DNA of 9,737 bases from Nostoc sp. CHAB 5715 (GCF_020829685.1 NZ_JAIVFR010000168.1:1-9737); one strand, 5' to 3'. Shown: positions 1-7,555, numbered from the stretch's first letter. Notes: generated by a model not told the origin, from the sequence alone. Numbers and translations are program-made.

Positions 1-1
1 T

Positions 2-1027
2 ATGGCAAGTGTGATAGTAAATTTATCAAAGAAGACCCAAAGGCGGGGGGGAAGAAAACCTGACAATTCAGATTATACGGAAAAGCTAACGATTAACGAT
101 CCGGCAACTTTTGCTCTGACTTTAAACTGGTCGGAAAATAACCTCCAGCGCCAAGCAGGTGGTAAACGCACAGATAGTTTGTGGGCTTGGAAGTGGGGAC
201 GAAAAGAAGATGGTAACTGGGGTGTTATCGACACCAACTTTGCTAGCGATGGAGATATAGACGCGATTACTGCCTTGATTTTAGCATCACGGCGTTGGAA
301 TCAACCCGAATACCTAAAACTGGCAAAACTCAAACTACAAGATTTGTGGAACTTGTCCACTATCTCAAAAACCCAAGGTGAGCGCTACCTGTTACCAGGG
401 CCTGTAGCTGCATTTGTCCCAGATGCATCTACCGTTTACCTGAATCCTTCTTATTTTGCACCCTATGCTTTTCGCATCTTTGCACAAGTTGATCCCCAAC
501 ATGATTGGTTGAGTTTGGTAGACAGCAGCTATCAAGTGCTAGAAAATTCCGCAAAGCTTTCTAGCGTAGGTTTACCCAGTGATTGGGTAGCTCTAAATAC
601 CAAAACAGGACAATACCAAACCCTACCAGCATCTAGCACTCTGAAGAGTTTGTATAGTTTTGATTCCTATCGAGTTTGGTGGCGTTTGTCGTTGGATGCT
701 GCCTGGTTCAACTCACCCCAAGCGCAGCGCTATCTAGTGACATCCACTCAGCACCTGCAAAAACTGTGGGGTAAACAGTCGATACCAGCACGCATTGATC
801 TGCAAGGGAAACCATTAGTGGATTACGAAGCTACATCCCAATACGCTATGTTGTATGCCGCCATGCAGGTAGTGGAACCAGCGATCGCTCAAGAACTGCT
901 TGTGAAAAAAATACTGCCTCAATACAAGCAGGGAATTTGGGGAGACCAATCTGCTTATTACACCCAGAATTTGGCTTGGTTAGGATTGCTACCTCCAAAG
1001 ACAATTCCCCAGCGATTGCTTAAATGA
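2..1027 (+). CDS. Glycoside hydrolase family 8 (BcsZ-like endoglucanase), 5' end cut and probably disrupted
   Basis: GH8 enzymes are inverting endo-beta-1,4-glucanases; the BcsZ members act in the periplasm and trim cellulose during synthesis. The visible part matches the family: an aromatic segment WAWKWG (61-66), the signature ASDGD (81-85) followed by a helix ending in a Trp, the substrate-cleft segment LNPSYFAPYAFR (147-158), and FDSYRVWWR (220-228), whose D221 sits where the family has its catalytic base. The reading frame is open to the left edge, so the ATG at position 2 is probably internal. No signal peptide is seen, consistent with missing sequence. The N-terminal ~30 residues do not look like GH8: the SEGxxY-type block carrying the catalytic acid, expected shortly before NDPATF (32-37), is absent or shortened. 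It may be a pseudogene or carry a sequence error. Cyanobacterial GH8-like proteins without cellulase activity are also possible. It lies 182 bp before bcsB on the same strand, which supports a cellulose role. Confidence 0.75.
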   Translation: MASVIVNLSKKTQRRGGRKPDNSDYTEKLTINDPATFALTLNWSENNLQRQAGGKRTDSLWAWKWGRKEDGNWGVIDTNFASDGDIDAITALILASRRWNQPEYLKLAKLKLQDLWNLSTISKTQGERYLLPGPVAAFVPDASTVYLNPSYFAPYAFRIFAQVDPQHDWLSLVDSSYQVLENSAKLSSVGLPSDWVALNTKTGQYQTLPASSTLKSLYSFDSYRVWWRLSLDAAWFNSPQAQRYLVTSTQHLQKLWGKQSIPARIDLQGKPLVDYEATSQYAMLYAAMQVVEPAIAQELLVKKILPQYKQGIWGDQSAYYTQNLAWLGLLPPKTIPQRLLK

Positions 1028-1209
1028 TATCCTCTGACGCTGAGTTAGGGTACAAGCTTCCCAACTAACTTTTACTACCGACAGATTGACTGCCGTTGAT
1101 TTTTTAAAAAAATCTGAGGGGATAATTTTGAAGTTCTAAAAACAACAAAACACCTGTGCTTTTTACGTCAAAAAAATTCAGTAAATTCACACTATAATCA
1201 CGCTCTACC
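1028..1209 (+). promoter_or_regulatory. GH8-bcsB spacer with candidate -10 box close to bcsB
   Basis: This 182-bp AT-rich spacer holds a perfect consensus -10 hexamer, TATAAT, at 1193-1198. No good -35 box is seen at 16-18 bp. Its expected start point (about 1205) would leave only some 5 nt before the bcsB ATG at 1210, and no Shine-Dalgarno sequence is visible. Further left are the self-complementary run GAT6A7TC (1098-1114) and inverted arms CAGATT (1082-1087) and AATCTG (1111-1116). I see no convincing terminator for the GH8 gene, so read-through is possible. Confidence 0.4.
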
Positions 1210-3549
1210 ATGAAGCAATTGTTTCATCTTTCCCAAATTAGTAAAAAAGCAATTATTGTTACTTCTTGCTTTTTTTTGTTTCCTAGTTCATTATTGAGCG
1301 CTCAAGCTCAAACTAAAGCTGATCTGCAACAAGAAGTAACTTTATTAGCTCAAGCAACGACATCAGAAAATACTAGTAAAGCAGACTTAAAAGCTCCTAG
1401 TGCTAAGAACCTGGCAACTTACATCCTAGAATTTAATCGTAGTCCGATTGTGAGCAACCGGATGCGCTTGCGCGGGGTTTACTCAGAAGGTCGTCTTGCC
1501 TTTACACGTCCTCGTGGCTGGAAACTAGATCGGGGTAAGGTACAAGCTTTAATCCGTTTTCAACACTCACCAGCACTGTATGCTAATCGCTCTAACCTGA
1601 CCGTGCTATTGAATGGCATCAGTGTTGGTAGCGTACCACTCAATCGCAAAGAGTCCCAAATAGGTCAAGTACTGTTCAATATCCCACCAAAGCTGCTGCA
1701 AGACTACAACGAACTCATATTGGTGGCACAGCAGAATAACAGCCTCGAATGTAGCGACCCTAGTAGTCCCGACTTGTGGACAGAGATTCTGCCAGATTCC
1801 AAATTAATCTTGAACTTTGAACGGCAGCCGATTCCCCTGAATTTCAGCCGCTATCCTTATCCTTTCTTTGACGAATTCGGCTTAGAAACTAACCAAATTG
1901 CTTACTTGCAACCGAGTCAAGTTGATCAATCCTGGTTGACAGCAGCAGCTCGCTTACAAGCGGCATTGGGGAGAATCGCAGATTTTCGCCCGATTCAGAC
2001 GAGCGTGGTGTCTGATGTCGCAAATGTGAAGGCTAATGATCGCTTGGTCATCATTGGCACTCCCAACGAGCAACCAACCTTAAATACTTGGAAGAATTTG
2101 CCTCTGAAAGTCATCAGCAATCAAATTCTTGATCGTGATAATAACCTCGTACCAGATGAAACAGGGGTGTTGATTATAACTAAAGCTGAAAAGAGCGGGG
2201 TTCCGGTTTTAATTGCTACTGGCAACAGTGCAAAAGCTGTAGAAAAGGCAACCCAATTTTTATCACAGCCAGACTTGCGGAAAATGGGTACTGGTCAGGT
2301 GGTTTTTGTCGATACCCTCAAGGAAGGTTCGACACCAGGGCTGCGCCAATGGCCTCGTTATTTGCCAGAACAAAATTCTTTTAAACTGGGCGACATCAAA
2401 ACCCAAGTAAATGGTGAGCCGTTTAGTGATGTGACTGTACGTGGGATCGGAGCGCCGCCAGTTGAAATTGATTTTCGGGCTTTACCAGATGATAGATTTC
2501 TCCGGGGTAGTTCGATGAATCTGGTATACAGCTACGGGCCACAGGTTAATCCGCGAACTTCTGCGATCGAAGTTTTACTGGATGGAGTTTTCATTGGTGG
2601 GGCACGTCTTGATTCTGAGTCGGGAGAAACTCGCAAAAACCTTAAAGTCAATTTGCCGGAAAACTTGATCAAACCCAACTCGAAACTGCAAGTTTTCTTG
2701 CGGATGAATCCGAGAGAACCGTTTGATAAACAAAACTGTCTTCAGCCACCAGATCAACAACTGACAGGTACGGTGCATTCTGATACTAGCTTCGATCTGA
2801 AACGGGAAATCTCTACACAACTACCAGACTTGAACCTGCTGAAATTCGGTTTTCCCTTTGCTGCACCACAGGATTTGTCTCAGACAGCGATTGTCGTGCC
2901 ACAAATCCCCTCGAAGACAGATGTGTTGACCTTGTTAGCTTTTAGCGAACGCTTAGGAAGGCTTAGTCAAGCAGATGCTGTCAAACTAAATGTTTATACA
3001 CCGGATGCTTTGCCAACAAAAGTCCGTAAAAATGACCATTTGGTAGGAATTGGAACGCGAGAAGACTTTCCTTTTCCCGAAGTATTTAATTCCACTGGCT
3101 TCAACTTGAGTCAGGCATATTCCCGTTCTTCTGCCAATGCTGTGGTTCAGACCCCGCAGGATACACAAGGGATGATTAAGCAAATTATCTCTCCTTGGAA
3201 CAGCGATCGCGTTGTTCTAGCTTTAACTTCTCAAACTGAAACTGGTTTAGAGCGAGTGCAACAAGTCCTGAATCAAGACCCGTGGTTCTTCCAACTCAAA
3301 AAGGATACGGTGCTAATTAGTAGCGATCAAAAAGACCCAGTTTCCTACGATACTGATGCTTATCAACTACAGTTTTTCCAAAGCGCCCCAAACACTCGTC
3401 GCTTGGAAAATACTACTATCCTCAGTAAGGCATCACGTTTTTTACAAGAAAATTGGCTATTGCTGCCTGTAGGCATTTTCACTGTGTCTCTAATTCTTTA
3501 CGGGATTCTTCAGTTGTATCTCAAGCGCTTGAGTCCTGACAAAAAGTAG
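1210..3549 (+). CDS. bcsB: BcsB-like cellulose synthase regulatory/periplasmic subunit
   Basis: BcsB is the exported partner of BcsA: it lies outside the cytoplasmic membrane, guides the nascent glucan and stabilises BcsA through its C-terminal anchor. The 779 residues show the family layout. There is a type-I-like signal peptide (basic start, hydrophobic 14-30, likely cleavage after AQA at 31-33). Two pairs of beta-rich carbohydrate-binding-like and flavodoxin-like segments follow, roughly 70-210 with 212-380, and 390-540 with 550-735. A single transmembrane helix (about 750-771) precedes a short basic tail. Conserved-looking Cys residues C181 and C510 occupy matching places in the two halves. 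The length fits BcsB (about 700-800). The ATG at 1210 is chosen because it directly precedes the signal peptide and no later Met would preserve it. The 57-bp gap to bcsA suggests co-transcription. I see no frameshift or missing domain. Confidence 0.9.
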   Translation: MKQLFHLSQISKKAIIVTSCFFLFPSSLLSAQAQTKADLQQEVTLLAQATTSENTSKADLKAPSAKNLATYILEFNRSPIVSNRMRLRGVYSEGRLAFTRPRGWKLDRGKVQALIRFQHSPALYANRSNLTVLLNGISVGSVPLNRKESQIGQVLFNIPPKLLQDYNELILVAQQNNSLECSDPSSPDLWTEILPDSKLILNFERQPIPLNFSRYPYPFFDEFGLETNQIAYLQPSQVDQSWLTAAARLQAALGRIADFRPIQTSVVSDVANVKANDRLVIIGTPNEQPTLNTWKNLPLKVISNQILDRDNNLVPDETGVLIITKAEKSGVPVLIATGNSAKAVEKATQFLSQPDLRKMGTGQVVFVDTLKEGSTPGLRQWPRYLPEQNSFKLGDIKTQVNGEPFSDVTVRGIGAPPVEIDFRALPDDRFLRGSSMNLVYSYGPQVNPRTSAIEVLLDGVFIGGARLDSESGETRKNLKVNLPENLIKPNSKLQVFLRMNPREPFDKQNCLQPPDQQLTGTVHSDTSFDLKREISTQLPDLNLLKFGFPFAAPQDLSQTAIVVPQIPSKTDVLTLLAFSERLGRLSQADAVKLNVYTPDALPTKVRKNDHLVGIGTREDFPFPEVFNSTGFNLSQAYSRSSANAVVQTPQDTQGMIKQIISPWNSDRVVLALTSQTETGLERVQQVLNQDPWFFQLKKDTVLISSDQKDPVSYDTDAYQLQFFQSAPNTRRLENTTILSKASRFLQENWLLLPVGIFTVSLILYGILQLYLKRLSPDKK

Positions 3550-3606
3550 ACACTTTCGGTCAGGTATCGCCCATCTTAAATTTAAATTTCAAAATTTAGA
3601 TCCAAA
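3550..3606 (+). other. Short bcsB-bcsA junction
   Basis: A 57-bp gap separates the bcsB stop from the bcsA ATG. It contains an AT-rich run with TAAATTTAAATTT followed by AAAATTTA, which is partly self-complementary, and no purine-rich ribosome-binding site before ATG 3607. No terminator is visible, so bcsB and bcsA are probably on one transcript. Confidence 0.45.
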
Positions 3607-6216
3607 ATGTCTTCTTCCCCACATACATCGCCCCGGAAATCACGCGATCGCCAGCGCTTAAAATTGAGTAATTGGTTGATTGATATTACCCCCCGATTTT
3701 TTGACCGCACTCTTCAAAAGGTTGGTGTAAAACAGTTTAAGTGGTTTATCTTGCTGTTATTGGTACTCTCTGTGCCACTGATTGTTACTCCGATAGAAGT
3801 TTGGCAGCAGGGATTGGTAGCAGTGTTTCTCGTGCTACTCGGTCAACTGGTGATACACGCAGAGTTTCAAGAGTCTTCTTCAGAAATCAGCCACTATTAT
3901 CACCTGTTTATGCTGTGGCTGAGTTTGGTAACAACGCTGCGTTATTTATACTACCGCACCAGCTATACTCTTAACTTTGATGGTTGGCTCAACAGCATCG
4001 CTTGCGTATTCTTGTTCGCTGCCGAACTTTATGCCATCCTCACCTTGGTATTGGCATACTTTCAAACCCTGAAAATTCAAGAACGCCAACCAGTTAATCT
4101 GACAACCATTCCTCAACAGGAATGGTTCAAAGTTGATATCTACATCCCTACTTACAACGAAGATGTGGAGATTGTTCGTAAGACGGCTGTGGCAGCCTTG
4201 GCCTGTGATTATGCTCCTGATAAAAAAAAGGTTTATGTCCTTGATGATGGTCGTCCAGAAAAGTATAAAGAGAACGACCCACGCCGAGAACAGTTTAGCA
4301 AAAGACGAGAACAGCTACGGCAAATGTGCCAAGAACTTGGCTGTATACACATGACGCGGGACAATAACGATCACGCTAAGGCTGGTAATATCAATACCGC
4401 CTTTTACAAAACCGACGGTGATTTAGTGTTGATTTTGGACTGCGACCACATCCCATCGCGGCAAATTCTCTTGCATACAATGGGTTTTTTCTTCGATCCC
4501 AAAGTATCGTTTGTCCAAACTCCCCACTGGTTCTATAACCCCGATCCCTTCGAGCGTAATTTGGTCACCAAAGGTAGAATACCCGCAGGCAATGAACTGT
4601 TTTATAAGGTACTGCAAAAAGGTAACGATTTTTGGAATGCCGCATTTTTCTGCGGTTCCGCAGCATTAATCCGTAAATCCCATGCTTTAGAAGTTGGGGG
4701 AATTGCAGTGGAAACCGTGACGGAAGATTGCCACACTGCCTTGCGATTGCATTCGCTGGGTTACAAGTCTGTCTACTACGACAAAATTATGGTGGCTGGT
4801 TTAGCGCCAGAAACGTTTTCTTCTTACGTAGGACAACAAGTGCGTTGGGCAAGGGGGATGGCGCAGATTCTGCGATTAGAAAACCCCATTTTTAATCCGA
4901 AGCTGAACCTGACATTTGCCCAACGGATTTGTTACTTTAGCGCGACTTCGCACTTTTTGTATGGCTATCCTCGACTAATATATGCGATCGCTCCTACACT
5001 ATTTCTATTATTTGGCGTTAACTCTGTCCAAGGTTTGGGTTTAGAAACTCTAGCCTACGCCCTACCCCATATTCTCCTCTCCCTTTTTACTAACTACATC
5101 ATTTACAAAAATGTTCGTTTCTCCTTCTGGAATGAAATTTTTGAATTTGCGATGGCTTTCCAGGCTGGGTGGGTGACGATGTTAGCGCTGTTTAATCCCA
5201 AGCTGGGTTCATTTAACGTTACCGATAAAGGAACGTCTATAACCAAACGTACTTTTGATTGGGAATCGATGCGTGGTCTTTTGGTAGTGACAGCACTAGT
5301 AGTCTCTTCTTTGCTAGCTGTTCCCTATTGGCTGCTGCTACATCCTGAAGATTGGCAAGCGGTCTTAGTCAACACCATGTGGTCTATTTTTAATCTGGTT
5401 TTGCTGATAGCTGCTTTGCTGGTTGGCTTTGAACAACCACAAGTACGTACTGCCCACCGTTTACAGCGTCACCTCCCCATCTTAATTACCAGTAATGGTC
5501 AAACAATTATGGGCAAAACGGTGAATATTTCAGAAACTGGGGCATTAATTTCTTTGGAAACTTGGCCCAATTTACTGGAGGAAGCGGAAGTTGAGGTGAT
5601 GGGAGATTATACTGCTAGCGCCTCTTTAACAGCGCAGATTGTCCGAGTCTCTCCTATTAATGACACAGAAACGCTTTTGGCTGTTGATTTTGTGAAGCTC
5701 AACGATGCCCAACGCGATGCTTTAACTCTAGTTTTATATTCTGATGTCCGGGAGTGGTATTCTCAAAAGGGCCAGTATGTAGACCGACCCTTCGCTTCTC
5801 TTGGATTCTTAGCCACAAGTCTGACTCGGTCTTTGCGTGACGTGAAACAAACTAGCCGTAAAAAGGTACGCAAGCAGGTAAATAGCCATAGCCGACTCTA
5901 CTGGGATGGTAACTTCTTCTTTGGAGTAGCTACAGAATTAGGAACAACGGGTTTGCGCTTGGAAATAGAGGATACAAAAGCCGTGTCTTCTCACAAAATG
6001 CTAGGACAACAGGATTTGCACACGATGCGAACTGTTAAACCATTAGTTGGTTTACTGTTGAATGAGGATGAGGATAACCTCTCATCTAACCGATTTGTTG
6101 CCGAAATTTATGCAGTAGAAGAGACAAATGGCAAGATTGCACTCGAATTAGTTTTTCCAGAAAAATTCAAAGAACGTCAAGACACAAAAATTAAACAACT
6201 GTTGGAGGTTCTGTAG
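3607..6216 (+). CDS. bcsA: Cellulose synthase catalytic subunit BcsA (GT2) with PilZ domain and extra C-terminal PilZ-like module
   Basis: BcsA is a membrane GT2 enzyme that polymerises UDP-glucose into beta-1,4-glucan and threads it through its own channel. All hallmark motifs are present: N-terminal membrane helices (about 43-155), DDG (213-215), DCD (278-280, UDP and metal binding), FFCGS (347-351), TED (372-374, catalytic base), QQVRW (410-414, acceptor site), more membrane helices (about 435-605), and the gating loop FNVTDKG (536-542). The PilZ domain has the full c-di-GMP signature: R614-R618 (RxxxR) and N640-S642-G645 (NxSxxG). The typical DRP segment (about 732-734) follows. Residues 751-869 form an additional module described separately. 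At 869 aa it is longer than the minimal enzyme of about 790. The ATG at 3607 gives a short hydrophilic start; no clear Shine-Dalgarno sequence is seen. Its partner bcsB lies 57 bp upstream and a terminator follows. The product could be a related mixed-linkage glucan, but cellulose is most likely. Confidence 0.95.
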   Translation: MSSSPHTSPRKSRDRQRLKLSNWLIDITPRFFDRTLQKVGVKQFKWFILLLLVLSVPLIVTPIEVWQQGLVAVFLVLLGQLVIHAEFQESSSEISHYYHLFMLWLSLVTTLRYLYYRTSYTLNFDGWLNSIACVFLFAAELYAILTLVLAYFQTLKIQERQPVNLTTIPQQEWFKVDIYIPTYNEDVEIVRKTAVAALACDYAPDKKKVYVLDDGRPEKYKENDPRREQFSKRREQLRQMCQELGCIHMTRDNNDHAKAGNINTAFYKTDGDLVLILDCDHIPSRQILLHTMGFFFDPKVSFVQTPHWFYNPDPFERNLVTKGRIPAGNELFYKVLQKGNDFWNAAFFCGSAALIRKSHALEVGGIAVETVTEDCHTALRLHSLGYKSVYYDKIMVAGLAPETFSSYVGQQVRWARGMAQILRLENPIFNPKLNLTFAQRICYFSATSHFLYGYPRLIYAIAPTLFLLFGVNSVQGLGLETLAYALPHILLSLFTNYIIYKNVRFSFWNEIFEFAMAFQAGWVTMLALFNPKLGSFNVTDKGTSITKRTFDWESMRGLLVVTALVVSSLLAVPYWLLLHPEDWQAVLVNTMWSIFNLVLLIAALLVGFEQPQVRTAHRLQRHLPILITSNGQTIMGKTVNISETGALISLETWPNLLEEAEVEVMGDYTASASLTAQIVRVSPINDTETLLAVDFVKLNDAQRDALTLVLYSDVREWYSQKGQYVDRPFASLGFLATSLTRSLRDVKQTSRKKVRKQVNSHSRLYWDGNFFFGVATELGTTGLRLEIEDTKAVSSHKMLGQQDLHTMRTVKPLVGLLLNEDEDNLSSNRFVAEIYAVEETNGKIALELVFPEKFKERQDTKIKQLLEVL
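5446..5766 (+). other. PilZ domain of BcsA, c-di-GMP motifs intact
   Basis: Residues about 614-720 of BcsA begin with RTAHR (RxxxR) directly after the last membrane helix and continue to NISETG (NxSxxG). In characterised BcsA proteins these residues bind a c-di-GMP dimer and release the gating loop from the active site. Both motifs are complete here, so second-messenger activation is expected. This is inferred from motifs and not tested. Confidence 0.88.
5857..6213 (+). other. Second, degenerate PilZ-like module at the BcsA C terminus
   Basis: Residues 751-869 start with RKKVR (R751, R755), matching RxxxR. Counting from that first Arg, the module reproduces first-PilZ landmarks at identical offsets: a Gly at +17 (G631/G768), a Gly at +22 (G636/G773), a Thr at +30 (T644/T781) and the signature Gly at +31 (G645/G782). 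The NxSxxG signature is altered to ExGxxG (E777, G779, G782). The end contains a hydrophobic strand (IALELVF) that resembles the first domain's LLAVDF. I infer a diverged tandem copy, probably unable to bind c-di-GMP normally. Confidence 0.55.
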
Positions 6217-6242
6217 CAGAAGTACTTGAGTAGATTTTGACC

Positions 6243-6290
6243 AGCGCAAGCTCCATTTAAATCCAGATGTTGCTTGCGCTTGGGATTGTT
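6243..6290 (+). terminator. Inverted repeat downstream of bcsA
   Basis: The 9-bp perfect arms AGCGCAAGC (6243-6251) and GCTTGCGCT (6272-6280) are separated by 20 nt, about 27 bp after the bcsA stop. A short T-rich stretch (ATTGTTTT) follows. It could be a weak terminator or a 3'-end stabilising hairpin ahead of the stronger one at 6309. Confidence 0.5.
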
Positions 6291-6308
6291 TTAAATTGCA
6301 AAAGTCAA

Positions 6309-6378
6309 TTCAATTTTTGTGGGGTGGGAGCGCTCAGTCGAACGCTGCCCACCCACAATAAATAATTGAATATTTTTT
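6309..6378 (+). terminator. Strong hairpin and T-run ending the bcs transcript
   Basis: Long near-perfect arms occupy 6317-6332 (TTGTGGGGTGGGAGCG) and 6343-6358 (CGCTGCCCACCCACAA), with a 10-nt loop. They are extended by outer arms TTCAATT (6309-6315) and AATTGAA (6364-6370), and TATTTTTT follows at 6371-6378. This is a classic intrinsic terminator for the plus strand. It lies between two convergent genes and may also block leftward transcription, although no T-run is seen on that side. Confidence 0.75.
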
Positions 6379-6408
6379 GATTTGTCAGTCCCTAAGAACC
6401 CTTAGCAA

Positions 6409-7092
6409 TCACACTTTACCAGCCAAGTTTATCAACTGTTTGAAGTTTACGAGATAAATGATGTTGTTGGCGCTGTCAATTTTGATCCACCCTTTCTCAT
6501 GCAGCTTTTCCATAATTTTGGTGGTTTCTTCAACACCAATTTCTGTTACCTCTGCTAAATCTTTGAAGGGAATGTTAAAAATTTCCTTTCCAAAATTCGA
6601 TTCTTGACCATAGCTTTCGCCTAAAGTCACTAGGGTATAGGCGAGTTTGACTGCTGGTGGTGAAGACCGCATTTGTAAGCGCAAGTTAATTTGCCGCAAT
6701 CGTCGCACCATAAGTTGTAACATCCGGTGATGTAACTGCGGGTCTTTGAACAAGATTTGAATAAAACGCTCTCTGGATACACTCAGCAAATTCACGGCTG
6801 AAAGGGCTATGACATCGGTTGAGCGTGGAGATTCATCCAAAATTGCCATTTCTCCAAAAAAATCGCCCCTACCAAAAATTGCCAGAGCTACTGAATCTTC
6901 CCCGACGGTACGCCGGACTTTAACCCAACCTGAAACAACGAAGTAAAGGGCGTTACCCCAGGCATCTTCCATGACAACGGCCCGCCCAGATGGGTATTCA
7001 TGTTCAATTGCAACGTTGAGCAGCCATTCCAAAGTCTGGGGAGTGGCTGTACTCATTAAGGGGAAAAGTTCACTAAAAACCTCAGTCTGCAT
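6409..7092 (-). CDS. Crp/Fnr-family transcriptional regulator with cyclic-nucleotide-binding domain
   Basis: The 227-aa length and domain order are typical of Crp. The N-terminal beta-roll covers about 15-110 and has the phosphate-binding cassette GEMAILDESPRST (80-92), with E81, R90 and S91 at the positions used by cAMP/cGMP-binding members. A long dimerisation helix (about 112-143) is followed by a winged helix-turn-helix (about 174-216) whose recognition helix lies near IGVEETTKIMEKL (185-197). No Cys cluster is seen, so FNR-type iron-sulfur sensing is unlikely. The ATG at 7092 gives the usual start; no good Shine-Dalgarno sequence precedes it. The gene converges on bcsA and follows the HetZ-like gene on the same strand after 463 bp, so it probably has its own promoter. 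Its targets and ligand are unknown; the canonical cassette suggests cAMP or cGMP. It should not be equated with the characterised Anabaena regulators without alignment. Confidence 0.88.
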   Translation of the reverse strand: MQTEVFSELFPLMSTATPQTLEWLLNVAIEHEYPSGRAVVMEDAWGNALYFVVSGWVKVRRTVGEDSVALAIFGRGDFFGEMAILDESPRSTDVIALSAVNLLSVSRERFIQILFKDPQLHHRMLQLMVRRLRQINLRLQMRSSPPAVKLAYTLVTLGESYGQESNFGKEIFNIPFKDLAEVTEIGVEETTKIMEKLHEKGWIKIDSANNIIYLVNFKQLINLAGKV

Positions 7093-7156
7093 GAAATATT
7101 TATAACAAATGGATTCAAGAGCAGGAAACTAACTTTGTCACTATAAATTTGTTTAA

Positions 7157-7181
7157 GCCGTAATATTATTTAGAATACGGC
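7157..7181. repeat. Inverted repeat GCCGTA/TACGGC upstream of the Crp gene
   Basis: Perfect 6-bp arms, GCCGTA (7157-7162) and TACGGC (7176-7181), flank 13 AT-rich bases. The element lies about 65-90 bp upstream of the Crp start, where an operator or leader hairpin could act. Its GC-rich arms stand out from an AT-rich background. Confidence 0.4.
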
Positions 7182-7206
7182 AGCAAAATCTCTATCTATT
7201 TGAGTT

Positions 7207-7235
7207 GAACTCTAAGCTTGATCAGTCTAGAGTTC
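7207..7235. repeat. Inverted repeat GAACTCTA/TAGAGTTC upstream of the Crp gene
   Basis: Perfect 8-bp arms, GAACTCTA (7207-7214) and TAGAGTTC (7228-7235), are separated by 13 nt, which is the same arm spacing as the neighbouring repeat at 7157. The element lies about 115-145 bp upstream of the Crp start. It could be a dimer-binding operator or an RNA hairpin. Confidence 0.45.
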
Positions 7236-7467
7236 GATTACAACATAACAATTATGTATAAAATTGGAATCAGCGATTTCACTTACAAAAGTATGATTTG
7301 AGGTTTAATCAATTAATCAAAACTTTAGTTGTAGATATAAAGCTTATTAGTATAAAAATATATCGAGCGGAAAGTGCCACGAGACACAAGGCTTCCAAGA
7401 TCAATCCCATGCTTTTAAGGGTGGTTCCTTCTGCCTTCTGAAGTTCTACTCTAGTAACTGAGGCATG

Positions 7468-7497
7468 AGGGGATGAACTTGCTATGAATTCTCCCCT
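7468..7497 (-). terminator. Possible terminator hairpin of the HetZ-like gene
   Basis: Arms AGGGGATGAA (7468-7477) and TTCTCCCCT (7489-7497) pair with one bulged base around an 11-nt loop, about 60 bp beyond the stop codon of the leftward gene. No clear U-tract follows on the minus strand, so intrinsic termination is uncertain. Confidence 0.35.
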
Positions 7498-7555
7498 GCT
7501 CCCTATCTCCTAGTTTGGTACACCACCTTAATTGATCAACTAAATACCTCACAGG

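Larger units (their letters stand above)
7093..7555 (-). promoter_or_regulatory. 463-bp spacer upstream of the Crp-family gene
   Basis: No coding potential is seen. Reading away from the Crp start codon, the spacer holds the inverted repeats at 7157-7181 and 7207-7235 (listed separately), a direct repeat of TTAATCAA (7305-7312 and 7313-7320), a tandem CCTTCTG heptamer (7427-7440) of the kind common in Nostocales, and a hairpin behind the HetZ-like gene (7468-7497). A minus-strand TATAGT about 45 bp before the ATG is a possible -10 box, without a clear -35. Confidence 0.4.

Noticed and set aside
1154..1170. Possible Crp-type site (TGTGC...GTCA) upstream of bcsB
   Set aside because: Only the left half resembles TGTGA-N6-TCACA; the right half matches poorly.
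1255..1272. Lipobox-like VTSC (residues 17-20) in the BcsB signal sequence
   Set aside because: The hydrophobic stretch before the Cys is too short and continues after it to an AQA cleavage site, so an ordinary signal peptide fits better.
2575..3183. Open frames on the minus strand inside bcsB
   Set aside because: They lie wholly within a well-supported gene, have no family features and no ribosome-binding sites.
3741..4617. Alternative-frame ORFs inside bcsA
   Set aside because: They overlap the conserved catalytic region and show no recognisable protein features.
7305..7320. Tandem TTAATCAA as an iteron or origin signal
   Set aside because: Only two copies, in AT-rich DNA, without DnaA-box clusters or a replication gene nearby.
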